NCBI GenBank assembly: GCA_029288315.1
Contig: JARIHL010000060.1
Span: 1 to 50,821, forward strand
Length of the DNA: 50,821 bases
Reading direction: 5' to 3'
From: Candidatus Saccharimonadota bacterium
GTDB taxonomy: Bacteria > Patescibacteriota > Saccharimonadia > Saccharimonadales > EFPC-124
Under the pieces are notes generated by a model. The model was given only the letters and a program-made list of their open reading frames with translations, searched no databases and was not told where the DNA came from. Shown here in pieces: positions 1 to 7,634 of this stretch. Numbering within the stretch: the stretch's first letter is position 1; the number at the start of each line of letters is the position of its first letter. The translations under genes and the position numbers were made by a program.

Positions 1-1407
1 CCCAGAAGTCTTAAAAAGAATTTTAATATCCAACCAAAAACTCCAATTTTGCGCATAATAAAGCTCAAGTTCAACGCGCTTATCAAAAGATAACTCACTC
101 CGGCCAGAGACCTGCCACAGGCCAGTGACACCAGACTTTACACTATGCAGCAGTGCGCCTCGACCGTGATAAAACTTTAGCTCTTGGGGTAAAATTGGCC
201 GTGGTCCAACCAAACTTAACTCGCCCCGCAGTACATTCAAAAGTTGTGGTAATTCATCAAACGAGGTTGAGCGAAGAAATCTGCCAAACCAAGTGATGCG
301 TGGATCATTTTGGACTTTACGGTGTTTTTCGTACTCAAGCGCTAACTCTTCACGACCCATATCACGAAATTCTTCAGCTGCGTCTTTCTTGCCGAATTCG
401 GGCCGCATACTACGAAATTTAAGGAGGCCAAATGCCTTCGAGTGGCGTGTGAGGCGTCGGCTAATATAAAAAACTGGCCCAGGATTAAAGAGTTTCTGCA
501 AGAGGATTATGAGTGCAAAGAGCGGCGAAAGCAGCAACACAATAAGGCTGGTAGCGAAGAAGTCAAAGATTCGCTTGACAACCACTCCCCACCCAACAAG
601 CGGGGTTTGATGCACTGAGATCATTGGATAGCCCAAGAAAACATCAACCGTGTTTTTGCCTGAGTAAAATTCTGGCTCCCCTGGTATAAAGCTATATTGT
701 ATATGCCGGCTTTGGGCGGCGGCTAAGATTTTTTGATTGCGTTCGGCTGAGTCGTATAAATCGGTTTGCACAATGGCGGTAATGCGTAAGTCTTTAAGAT
801 CTTTGAGAGCACTTACGACTGCGCTGTAGTGCTGCCCATGAAAGTTTTTTGGCAAATAACGCTTGGGGCCAGCAATAGCAACTATCCAGAAACCAGATTG
901 CTTTGTATTGTCCAGATGAGTGGCGATGTCAGTGAGTGCTTCAGTGGTGCCAATAAGTAATACGCGTCTAATGCCAATACCATAACGAAACAGCAGACTT
1001 CGTAATCGCCTGAGCAACTCACGAACAAATACTAACAATACAAATGAAGCTACCAAGGCGTAAACAGCAACAAGCCGAGCAGGAAAAACAGGCTCATCAA
1101 TCAAAAAAGCATAACCAAGCACAATCAAAATACCAATCAAGCTACCAATGAAGAGACGCCCTATTTCAGTGAGACGCCTATTGTATACGCGGCTATTATA
1201 GAGCCCCAGAAAAGCAAAGACGGCAATCCAAAACGGAATAATTGTGAGCGCTGTAATGAAAAAGTCAAGAGCGTACACCTCGTTAATTAATGGCCGGTTA
1301 TCTACTTGTACGCGAAGAATGTAAGCTAAGATGAACGCGCTTAAAAGAATAAGAAAATCTCCGAGAACAAGGGCGATACTGTAGAGTTTTACACTTCGAG
1401 TGGGCAT
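1..1407 (-). CDS. Polyprenyl glycosylphosphotransferase, C-terminus cut by window edge
   Basis: Membrane enzyme that transfers a sugar-1-phosphate from a nucleotide sugar to undecaprenyl phosphate, the first step of building an exopolysaccharide or O-antigen repeat. The reverse-strand frame is open from ATG at 1407 to base 1 (469 codons) with no stop reached. I read four to five N-terminal membrane helices, a central Rossmann-like CoA_binding_3 region (around RRVLLIGTTEALTD), one more membrane helix, then the bacterial sugar transferase domain with KFRSM, DELPQLLNVLRGELSLVGPR and GVTGLWQVSGRS. The family usually ends within about 10-20 residues of where the window cuts, so almost all of it is present. 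It is divergent from the Wzy-like gene at 1563, which fits one polysaccharide locus. Initial sugar specificity cannot be told. Confidence 0.93.
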   Translation of the reverse strand, partial: MPTRSVKLYSIALVLGDFLILLSAFILAYILRVQVDNRPLINEVYALDFFITALTIIPFWIAVFAFLGLYNSRVYNRRLTEIGRLFIGSLIGILIVLGYAFLIDEPVFPARLVAVYALVASFVLLVFVRELLRRLRSLLFRYGIGIRRVLLIGTTEALTDIATHLDNTKQSGFWIVAIAGPKRYLPKNFHGQHYSAVVSALKDLKDLRITAIVQTDLYDSAERNQKILAAAQSRHIQYSFIPGEPEFYSGKNTVDVFLGYPMISVHQTPLVGWGVVVKRIFDFFATSLIVLLLSPLFALIILLQKLFNPGPVFYISRRLTRHSKAFGLLKFRSMRPEFGKKDAAEEFRDMGREELALEYEKHRKVQNDPRITWFGRFLRSTSFDELPQLLNVLRGELSLVGPRPILPQELKFYHGRGALLHSVKSGVTGLWQVSGRSELSFDKRVELELYYAQNWSFWLDIKILFKTSG

Positions 1408-1562
1408 GGTATTTCCTTGCCTGTAATTGTACCATTAACATAGTGAAACGGCTTGGCAAACAAGATACTTCAACAGCTCGCTCGCCTCATGGAGGTACTG
1501 TCCGCTCGCATTGGCAACTTCCCTCTCTTTCTTTAGGCAAGCAGCAAGGAGCCGATTTCTTA

Positions 1563-2858
1563 ATGCGTGTCATGATCGCCAGCTTCGCGGCTATATTATT
1601 CTTGCTGCCGGTACATGCATTTCTGTCAACGTGGCTCGGTACAACAATCGGGCCGTTATTAGTTTGGAAATCATGGAAAGAGATAGTACTGTTCATGATT
1701 TTACCTGCGGTAGTCGCGTACTGCTGTCTGCGGCCAGACGTCGCGCGCATCATCTGGGGCAGATTGATTAATAAACTAATAGTAGCGTATGTACTGCTGC
1801 ATGTACTGCTAGCGTTTTTTACCACTGCTTCATATGAAGCAGTGGTAGCTGGTTTATTGATGAACTTACGCTTCCTGGCCATCTTTGTGTTGGCGCAACT
1901 GATTATAGCCAGCGATCATCCGTGGATCGAACGACTAAAATCATGGATACCTCGATGGTTGTTGTGGACGATGTTTGGTTTGGCCGTATTGGCCATGTTG
2001 CAGGTAACAGTACTGCCCAAAGATATTTTGACGCACTTTGGCTATGACAAAGATTCGACCATTGCGCCCTTGGTGCTGGTAGACGAAAACCCTGATGCTC
2101 TGCGTGCTTTTGCGACCATGCGCGGCCCAAATACGCTCGGCGCCTACTTACTCATTCCGTTAGCGGTGGCTGCGCACTTTTTATATAGACGCCGGTACAG
2201 GTGGCTTAGTGTGATTGCATTCGGTTTAGGATTTGTGGCTTTGCTATTGACTGGCTCGCGCAGTGCGTGGATAGGATTTGTGGTCATGATGGCAATATTG
2301 GCTTTTCTATTGCTGCCCCGAGAAAAGCTATGGTTATGGCTGAAGTTGTCAGCAGTGCCAGCATTAATCGTCGGAGTGATAATAGTGTGGGTGGCAGTCA
2401 CAGTGCCAGTGGCGCGCTTGGCAATATTTCATTCAAGCCCGGGTGATCCTCATTTATTGGAAGGTTCAACACAGAAACATTGGGAGGCAACCATGGAAAG
2501 TATACAGGCAATTGTTGAAAAGCCACTGGGGACTGGCCCAGGTTCGGCGGGGCCTGCTTCGTTCTACAACACTGAGGACGTGCCAAAGCTGAGTGAAAAT
2601 TACTTTGTGCAGATTGGGCAAGAGGTGGGCTTGATTGGTTTGCTACTCTTTTTGGCTATCTGTATCGTATTGGTACGGGAATTATATCGTCAAAGAAACT
2701 GGCTGAGTACGTGTTTGCTGGCGAGCTTCGCCGGTTTGTCCTGCGTCAACCTACTGCTCCATGGCTGGGCTGATGACCCCACTGCTATGACCTGGTGGGG
2801 GCTGGCAGGTTTGCTGTTGGCGCATACATCTTTTGGTAGGGACATTCGTTTTACGTAA
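1563..2858 (+). CDS. O-antigen ligase / polymerase (Wzy_C) family membrane protein
   Basis: Polytopic membrane protein of about 431 residues with roughly 10-12 hydrophobic segments. The large extracytoplasmic loop before the last helices and the motifs TGSRSAWIGF, GTGPGSAG and ENYFVQIGQEVGLIGLL are typical of the O-antigen ligase/Wzy polymerase superfamily, which joins lipid-linked glycan units outside the membrane. I chose ATG 1563 because AAGGAG lies 11 nt upstream. A GTG at 1443 would extend the frame by 40 residues, but it has no ribosome site, and that stretch contains a segment resembling one of the window's inverted-repeat cores (ACTGTCCGCTCGCA). Ligase versus polymerase cannot be separated from sequence alone. 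The divergent glycosylphosphotransferase supports a role in surface polysaccharide. Confidence 0.85.
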   Translation: MRVMIASFAAILFLLPVHAFLSTWLGTTIGPLLVWKSWKEIVLFMILPAVVAYCCLRPDVARIIWGRLINKLIVAYVLLHVLLAFFTTASYEAVVAGLLMNLRFLAIFVLAQLIIASDHPWIERLKSWIPRWLLWTMFGLAVLAMLQVTVLPKDILTHFGYDKDSTIAPLVLVDENPDALRAFATMRGPNTLGAYLLIPLAVAAHFLYRRRYRWLSVIAFGLGFVALLLTGSRSAWIGFVVMMAILAFLLLPREKLWLWLKLSAVPALIVGVIIVWVAVTVPVARLAIFHSSPGDPHLLEGSTQKHWEATMESIQAIVEKPLGTGPGSAGPASFYNTEDVPKLSENYFVQIGQEVGLIGLLLFLAICIVLVRELYRQRNWLSTCLLASFAGLSCVNLLLHGWADDPTAMTWWGLAGLLLAHTSFGRDIRFT

Positions 2859-3015
2859 GTGGTATTGCCGCATTTAGGTACCGCTCGCATTTCACCTAAC
2901 AATGGTACGGTCACTTATGTCGGAAACTCTAGAGATACTCTTCTTTGCCATATTCTGCTAGAATCATAAAGAATTGATTGATAATAAAATGAGTTAGAAA
3001 GGACAAAGTTAAAAG

Positions 3016-4374
3016 GTGAGCGAGGGATACCACCAAAAGCGTGATATTGCTGCCAGGCAATATCAAAAATTGCTGGAATCTCAGCAGCCAGTCCGGCTGA
3101 AAAAAGTTGTGTCTAACTTGTTTCGGGAGAGGCGTGGCAAAGCAGCTCTATTTGATGTGAGCTCATTTGACGGAGTTATCTCAATTGATGCCACGAAGCT
3201 GGTAGCTGATGTTGAAGGCATGGCCACCTATCGTACCGTCGTGGATGCCACGCTTGCCCATGGTTTATTGCCGGCAGTCGTGCCCGAACTGGCTACCATT
3301 ACTGTTGGTGGTGCGGTGAGCGGCGGCGGCATTGAAGCGAGTTCATTTCGTTATGGCTTAGTGCACGAGACAGTATTGGCTATGGACGTGCTTTTGCCAA
3401 ATGGTGAAGTAGTGACGGCCACGCCAAATAACCAGTATCAGGACTTATTTTATGGCATGGCCAATTCATTCGGCACCCTTGGATATATTTTAAAATTAAC
3501 GATCAAACTAATACCTGCTAAACGATTTGTGCATCTGACCTATCATCAATTCGATAATATGAACGATTTATTAGCAAAAATAGAGTCAGTTGCAAAAACT
3601 GGCAAACACCAAGGTAGAAATGTTGATTTTATGGACGGCGTTGGTTTTGGTGCTCATCAGCTCTATGTATGCTTGGGGCGATTTGTTGATACAGCGCCCT
3701 ATATCGGTAATTATCGTTATAATCGGCGGTACTATCGGTCAATCTTGCGCCGCAACGAAGACTATTTAACAGCGCGTGACTTTATTTGGCGCTGGGACAG
3801 TGATTGGTTTTGGTGCTCTAAAAACTTTTATATGGATAGGCTGTTATTGAGATTATTATTTGGTAAATTTATGCTTCGATCCGAATCATATTGGCGATTG
3901 CTGCGGCTTAACCAGCGGTGGCATATAGCCGAGAAGTTGCGTTGGCTAAGCGGCCAACATCAGCCGATGGAAGATGTTATTCAGGATGTGCAAGTGCCAA
4001 TTGAGCAAGCAGCCGCTTTTTGGAATTATTTCACCAAGCACATCCCCATCCAGCCTGTATGGTTTTGCCCGACTCGCTCGGCTCGAGCCAATCAACACCC
4101 TTTATACGAGCTGCAGCCTGATCAAACCTATATTAATTTTGGTTTTTGGGATCAGGTAGAAGCCCGGCCTGATGACCCGCATTACCACAACAAACAAATT
4201 GAAAAACAGGTGAGCAAGCTTGATGGCAAAAAGGGCCTCTATTCACAAGCGTTTTATAGTCAAACCGAATTTTGGCGTTTGTATAATGGCCCCGCTTATA
4301 AAAAGCTAAAAGCCAAGTACGACCCAAAGAAACGTCTGAAAGATTTATATCAAAAGTGCGTTGAACAGAGTTAA
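3016..4374 (+). CDS. FAD-binding oxidoreductase, DHCR24/TmsA-like
   Basis: Flavoprotein of 452 residues of the PCMH/VAO type. The segment PELATITVGGAVSGGGIEAS followed by GLVHETVLAMDVLLPNGEVV is the classic FAD pyrophosphate-binding part. The C-terminal half (WFCPTRSA, YELQPDQTYINFGFWD, KLKAKYDPKKRLKDLYQKC) resembles the D24-sterol-reductase branch. That branch includes the actinobacterial TmsA/BfaA enzymes that reduce a 10-methylene acyl chain made by a cyclopropane-synthase-like methyltransferase. Such a methyltransferase lies 460 bp away on the opposite strand, so a joint role in methyl-branched lipid synthesis is a reasonable inference, not shown. The start is GTG with AAAGGA about 12 nt upstream. 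No membrane segment is obvious. Confidence 0.85.
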   Translation: MSEGYHQKRDIAARQYQKLLESQQPVRLKKVVSNLFRERRGKAALFDVSSFDGVISIDATKLVADVEGMATYRTVVDATLAHGLLPAVVPELATITVGGAVSGGGIEASSFRYGLVHETVLAMDVLLPNGEVVTATPNNQYQDLFYGMANSFGTLGYILKLTIKLIPAKRFVHLTYHQFDNMNDLLAKIESVAKTGKHQGRNVDFMDGVGFGAHQLYVCLGRFVDTAPYIGNYRYNRRYYRSILRRNEDYLTARDFIWRWDSDWFWCSKNFYMDRLLLRLLFGKFMLRSESYWRLLRLNQRWHIAEKLRWLSGQHQPMEDVIQDVQVPIEQAAAFWNYFTKHIPIQPVWFCPTRSARANQHPLYELQPDQTYINFGFWDQVEARPDDPHYHNKQIEKQVSKLDGKKGLYSQAFYSQTEFWRLYNGPAYKKLKAKYDPKKRLKDLYQKCVEQS

Positions 4375-4381
4375 ATCTCGT

Positions 4382-4403
4382 TAATCATTGAGAAGAATGA
4401 TTA
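4382..4403 (+). terminator. Weak hairpin after FAD oxidoreductase gene
   Basis: An 8-bp perfect stem, TAATCATT with AATGATTA around a 6-nt loop, starts 8 nt after the stop codon. A T-rich run (TTTTTT) comes only about 13 nt after the stem, so this is a poor intrinsic terminator or a simple 3'-end stabiliser. Confidence 0.35.
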
Positions 4404-4465
4404 TTCGCTGGCTGTTTTTTCTCTGGAAAAGTGATCTCTATCACTATGGTCGCTCGTTCAACCTA

Positions 4466-4496
4466 TTGACGCCAAAGTATATTGCGTATATATAAT
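4466..4496 (+). promoter_or_regulatory. Sigma-70-type promoter of the 77-residue ORF
   Basis: TTGACG at 4466-4471 is followed, after 17 nt, by TATATA (4489-4494), or after 19 nt by TATAAT (4491-4496). The gene starts at 4533, leaving a leader of about 30 nt that holds the GGAAGG ribosome site. Confidence 0.6.
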
Positions 4497-4532
4497 GATA
4501 TGCCCTGCTTCTAACTCTGGAAGGCGGCTCAT

Positions 4533-4766
4533 ATGGAATTCGAAGGTGTTGACCTCAACGTTGGTCAAAAGCGTCAACTAATCGAAGCGGCTGGAGGAAA
4601 ATCTAAGGCTGCAGACTGGATTGTGACTGTCACGAAAAGGTCACGAGACCGGAGGATCATTATTGCATTATGGAAAAAGGGGTGGGCCAATAATGCAACC
4701 GTCCAGGGCTTGACTTTCGGGCAGGCGCTCGCTCGCTTGCGAAAAGAAGCTGAGAGCAAGGAGTAA
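4533..4766 (+). CDS. Small basic protein of unknown function
   Basis: A 77-residue soluble protein without signal peptide or membrane helix. It is rich in Lys/Arg (VTKRSRDRR, LWKKGW, RLRKEAESKE) and looks helical, so nucleic-acid binding is conceivable, but I recognise no family. It is supported as a real gene by a good promoter at 4466, the GGAAGG site about 10 nt before ATG, and a strong stem-loop just after its stop. It sits alone between the FAD oxidoreductase and the convergent cyclopropane-synthase-like gene. Confidence 0.65.
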   Translation: MEFEGVDLNVGQKRQLIEAAGGKSKAADWIVTVTKRSRDRRIIIALWKKGWANNATVQGLTFGQALARLRKEAESKE

Positions 4767-4777
4767 CAGGCTGTACC

Positions 4778-4812
4778 CTGTGGCAGCTGGCTCGATGAGT
4801 TAGCTGCCACAG
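4778..4812. terminator. Bidirectional stem-loop between convergent genes
   Basis: An 11-bp perfect stem, CTGTGGCAGCT with AGCTGCCACAG, closes a 13-nt loop. It lies 12 nt after the small plus-strand gene and 24 nt beyond the stop of the minus-strand methyltransferase gene. Read on the plus strand it is followed by ATCTATTGTTTTCTT. Confidence 0.65.
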
Positions 4813-4835
4813 AGATCTATTGTTTTCTTAAAATT

Positions 4836-6023
4836 CTATCCCTTCTGTTGATAAAGATATTCTCGCGTCAGCGGCAAATTATTCTTCAGGCCTTTGGTAA
4901 ACACAAACTGCGAAAGGTTATTACGTCCGTAGCGGAAGCTAGCAGCTGAACCACGCAAATAGAGTCGCCACATGCGAATAAAACGCTCGTCGTAGCCAAG
5001 TTTGCGCACTTTATCCAGGTTAGCTTCGAACCGTTTGTACCATTCATCCAACGTAAGCGCGTAATGCATACGCAGGCTCTCGTAATCGGTCAAGTGAAAA
5101 TCATAATCTGGTAATAAATGAATAATCTCTCGTTCGCTGGGTACATAGCCACCCGGAAAAATGTATTTATCAATCCATGTAGGGATATCAGCTTCGATCG
5201 ATGCGGTAATAGAATGCAGTACTGAAAGACCACCAGGTGCTAGTAAATGATCAACGACATCGAAATATTGGCGATGATTACCCTTGCCAACATGCTCTAG
5301 CATACCCACGCTGACCACGCGCTCATATTGCTTATCATGTTTTTTCATCTCTAGGTAATTGCCATGTTTGAAGACGGCCAGGTTGCTTACACCTTCGCGT
5401 TTGGCGAGTTGCGTGGCGTATTCGTACTGTTCTTTGCTGAGCGTGATGCCAATACCACGCGCACCATACTTTTTAGCAGCGCGTACTACTAAATGCCCCC
5501 AGCCGCATCCCAAATCGACAAATTCCTGCCCTTTTTGTAACTGCAGTTTAGCCAGTACATGATCAATCTTTTGCCGCTGAGCATTTTCTAGGCTGTCAGC
5601 CGGTTTTTTAAAATAGGCGCAGGTGTAGGTCATGGTGTCGTCAAGCCAGAGTTCGTAAAAATCATTACCAAGGTCGTAATGGCTTTTAATCTGGTCTGCC
5701 TGACGGTCGCGGGTATTACGGGAAAAACGATAACCACTTTTCTTGCCAAGAACCTGTGCGAGCGCTGCCTGATTAAGATCAGCGAATTTCAACAACTCAT
5801 CAAGATTATCAACGCTGACGCGCCCGTCCATGTACGCTTCACCAAAGCCAAGGTCAAATTTTTTGACGATATCACTTACAACGCCTTCATCATGCAATGT
5901 AAGCGTAAAATGTGGCTTGTCTTTGCCACCATATTGTTTTTGCTGACTGCCCCAATAATCAACCATCATCGGGCCGAATTTCATTCGTGAGAGAACGTGA
6001 TCAAATATAATTTTTGCTACCAT
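4836..6023 (-). CDS. Cyclopropane-fatty-acyl-phospholipid synthase family methyltransferase
   Basis: SAM-dependent enzyme of 395 residues that modifies double bonds of phospholipid acyl chains, giving a cyclopropane or, in the TmsB/BfaB branch, a 10-methylene group. SAM motif I is VDLGCGWGHLV, followed by GIGITLSKEQ, SVGMLEHVGKGNHRQYF and the C-terminal LRMHYALTLDEWYKRF and RLYLRGSAASFRYG blocks typical of Cfa. Length matches the family (about 380-420). A TAAGAT box ends 7 nt before the ATG, suggesting a leaderless mRNA. The nearby FAD oxidoreductase (3016-4374) raises the possibility of methyl-branched rather than cyclopropane products. Confidence 0.92.
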   Translation of the reverse strand: MVAKIIFDHVLSRMKFGPMMVDYWGSQQKQYGGKDKPHFTLTLHDEGVVSDIVKKFDLGFGEAYMDGRVSVDNLDELLKFADLNQAALAQVLGKKSGYRFSRNTRDRQADQIKSHYDLGNDFYELWLDDTMTYTCAYFKKPADSLENAQRQKIDHVLAKLQLQKGQEFVDLGCGWGHLVVRAAKKYGARGIGITLSKEQYEYATQLAKREGVSNLAVFKHGNYLEMKKHDKQYERVVSVGMLEHVGKGNHRQYFDVVDHLLAPGGLSVLHSITASIEADIPTWIDKYIFPGGYVPSEREIIHLLPDYDFHLTDYESLRMHYALTLDEWYKRFEANLDKVRKLGYDERFIRMWRLYLRGSAASFRYGRNNLSQFVFTKGLKNNLPLTREYLYQQKG

Positions 6024-6097
6024 AATTACTATCTTACAGCAAATATTCCTGATTGTAGAACCATAATGTATGATTTATTAATAAAGCCTTGTTCTTT

Positions 6098-6565
6098 ATG
6101 ATTCACCCTTATTACAAAACACCGCCGCTACAGTCCCTTTACCACTCAGGTGAGTTTAAAGTTATTATTTTTTACTTGCTTGCAGGTTTAATAACATCAT
6201 TGACCGACTATGTACTCTTTTTTATATTTTTTAATGTTTTAAGTGCTGGATTGCTGCTTGCGACAATCATTGCTTATATTGGTGGTCTGATTATTAGTTA
6301 TGTACAGAGCCGCTATATTGTATTTCGTAAGAGTGCTGTTGGGCAGAAGTTTACAACCAGTGCTTGGCGGTACATTGTGCTCCTTATTATTAATTTAGCT
6401 ATAACGTACCTCATGCTGTTAGCTATGGAAATATGGTTCGGTCTGACACCGCTCATTGGTAAATTCATTGTCTGGACTTTCCTCATCTTTTGGAACTATG
6501 TGGCAAATAAATATTGGGTATTTAAGGGTCCAAGAAAAGTGCAAAAGCGGCTTTTTGGGATGTGA
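6098..6565 (+). CDS. GtrA-like membrane protein
   Basis: About 155 residues with four membrane helices in the GtrA pattern: FYLLAGLITSLTDYVLFFIFF, GGLIISYVQSRYIVFRK, a third helix after a basic loop, and WTFLIFWNYVANKYWVF at the end. GtrA proteins are thought to flip polyprenyl-linked sugars or bring glycosyltransferases to the membrane in surface glycan modification. I start at ATG 6098; a TTG at 6089 in the same frame is the only longer alternative. It stands between the Cfa-like gene (divergent) and a small-ORF/LexA-like pair. Confidence 0.85.
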   Translation: MIHPYYKTPPLQSLYHSGEFKVIIFYLLAGLITSLTDYVLFFIFFNVLSAGLLLATIIAYIGGLIISYVQSRYIVFRKSAVGQKFTTSAWRYIVLLIINLAITYLMLLAMEIWFGLTPLIGKFIVWTFLIFWNYVANKYWVFKGPRKVQKRLFGM

Positions 6566-6622
6566 AATATAAATGAAGGAAGGGGTGCCAACTGGCGAGA
6601 GCTAGGTCCGCTCAAGTTACCC

Positions 6623-6652
6623 TTGACTATACAATACTTTTATGCTTATAAT
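6623..6652 (+). promoter_or_regulatory. Promoter of the 34-residue ORF
   Basis: TTGACT (6623-6628), an 18-nt spacer, then consensus TATAAT (6647-6652). Transcription would start near 6659, about 36 nt before the small ORF at 6695. Confidence 0.7.
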
Positions 6653-6694
6653 AGTTATTAAGAAATCATAAAATAAAAATGCAAGGAACGTACT

Positions 6695-6799
6695 ATGAGC
6701 GTCGAGATGAAAATTCTCAACTTTCAGCTCTATGTTAGCAAGCGAATCCGACAAATCAACAAACGGCTTGCCACTGAAGAGGTGACTATTGAAGAATAG
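6695..6799 (+). CDS. Small ORF, 34 residues, unknown
   Basis: ATG 6695 to TAG 6799 encodes MSVEMKILNFQLYVSKRIRQ and 14 more residues (ending ATEEVTIEE). AAGGAAC lies about 8 nt upstream and a near-perfect promoter precedes it, so translation is likely although the frame is short. The peptide is amphipathic and basic in its middle, with an acidic tail. No family recognised. It ends 15 nt before the LexA-like gene, so it may be its leader peptide or a partner, but the second gene also has its own -10 box. Confidence 0.5.
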   Translation: MSVEMKILNFQLYVSKRIRQINKRLATEEVTIEE

Positions 6800-6802
6800 C
6801 GC

Positions 6803-6808
6803 TATAAT
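6803..6808 (+). promoter_or_regulatory. -10 box giving a leaderless mRNA for the LexA-like gene
   Basis: Consensus TATAAT ends 6 nt before ATG 6815, and there is no Shine-Dalgarno sequence. RNA starting at the usual 6-8 nt after the -10 box would begin at or next to the start codon. The -35 region (around GTGACT) is weak. Confidence 0.5.
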
Positions 6809-6814
6809 TGCATT

Positions 6815-7255
6815 ATGAGCGTTATTCAGCCAAGTAAAAAACAGCGCGAGCTTTTTAATTTTATCGATAGCTTTATCGCCAATCATGGCTATAGCCCTAG
6901 TTATCGAGAGATTATGCGAGCACTGAATTATAAATCAATTTCAACTGTTGCTATTCATATTGATAATTTAATTGTAAAAGGTTATGTAAAAAAGAAAGAT
7001 CATTCGGCACGGTCGCTTGAAGTTTGTCACTCAACCGAACCACAGCTGCTTGCCAGTAGGCCAATTACTCCCTCAGAAGAGAAATGGTTGGTAGATTTAA
7101 TTGGCGCTCATTTTAAGACTATCGAACAAAAAAAGCCTGAAGTTGGCAAGATTGATCAACTGTATGTCCTCGTTGGTGCATTGCATATTCTGGGCTTTGA
7201 AGATGCTGCACGCTCTTTTAAAAGTAAATTATTGAACTTAGACAGACGTCAGTAA
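6815..7255 (+). CDS. LexA-like winged-helix protein without peptidase domain
   Basis: 146 residues. Residues 5-70 match the LexA DNA-binding domain: KKQRELFNFIDSFIANHGYS, PSYREIMRALNYKSISTVAI and HIDNLIVKGYVKK, with the SARSLEV end. LexA would continue into a self-cleaving S24 serine protease domain, but here a short helical tail follows (PSEEKWLVDLIGAHFKTIEQ, VLVGALHILGFEDAARSFKS) without the Ser/Lys dyad. It is therefore unlikely to respond to RecA like true LexA. It may be a repressor with another trigger, or rely on a second protein. Targets are unknown. Confidence 0.8.
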   Translation: MSVIQPSKKQRELFNFIDSFIANHGYSPSYREIMRALNYKSISTVAIHIDNLIVKGYVKKKDHSARSLEVCHSTEPQLLASRPITPSEEKWLVDLIGAHFKTIEQKKPEVGKIDQLYVLVGALHILGFEDAARSFKSKLLNLDRRQ

Positions 7256-7326
7256 GTCGGCAATTATCTTTACGCCCCAAAACATTACGCCTCACCCGTG
7301 TGTTTGATAAGGTAATTTTTACTGCA

Positions 7327-7355
7327 TTGACCTCATATGTCAGACTTCGTATAAT
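7327..7355 (+). promoter_or_regulatory. Promoter of tRNA-Asn
   Basis: TTGACC (7327-7332), a 17-nt spacer and consensus TATAAT (7350-7355), ending 11 nt before the first base of the tRNA. Confidence 0.8.
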
Positions 7356-7366
7356 AGCATTCGTAT

Positions 7367-7441
7367 TCCGGGGTAGCTCAGCGGTAGAGCGAGGGACTGT
7401 TAATCCCCAGGTCGGAGGTTCGAGCCCTCTCCCCGGAGCCA
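7367..7441 (+). tRNA. tRNA-Asn (GUU)
   Basis: Full cloverleaf: acceptor TCCGGGG with CCCCGGA, D-arm GCTC/GAGC, anticodon stem AGGGA/TCCCC (one A-C mismatch at its base), anticodon loop CTGTTAA with GTT, and T-loop TTCGAGC. The 3' CCA is encoded (7439-7441). The GTT anticodon reads AAC and AAU (Asn). Confidence 0.95.
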
Positions 7442-7500
7442 TAGTATATTTTGATAAGAATTCATAAGTATAATTTTTATAACATTGCTGTTTTTGTTAA

Positions 7501-7580
7501 GATACAGTCGCTGACTCATCGCTACTATTTCCAGAGACTTCCCCGGGAGGATGATAGCGAGCTGACTGTTTATCTTGAAG
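7501..7580. repeat. Degenerate core-1 inverted repeat
   Basis: Imperfect inverted repeat: GATACAGTCGCTGACTCATCGC faces the complement of ATAGCGAGCTGACTGTTTATC with several bulges. The centre CCCCGGGAGGATGATAGCGAG and the right end CTGACTGTTT match the core-1 family (CGGGAGGAAGGCAGCGAG and GGACTGTTTCT) found at 11388 and 18053. It is an older-looking copy lying between tRNA-Asn and the DUF6766-like gene. Confidence 0.5.
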
Positions 7581-7634
7581 CGGTGGCAGTAGGGTGATTC
7601 GAATACAATAATGTTTCTTTGCTATTATTAATAC

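Noticed and set aside
2859-2905. Possible inverted repeat after the Wzy-like gene
   Set aside because: Only short, gapped pairing (AGGT/ACCT with scattered matches) and just a CCGCTCGCA fragment of core 1; too weak to list as an element.
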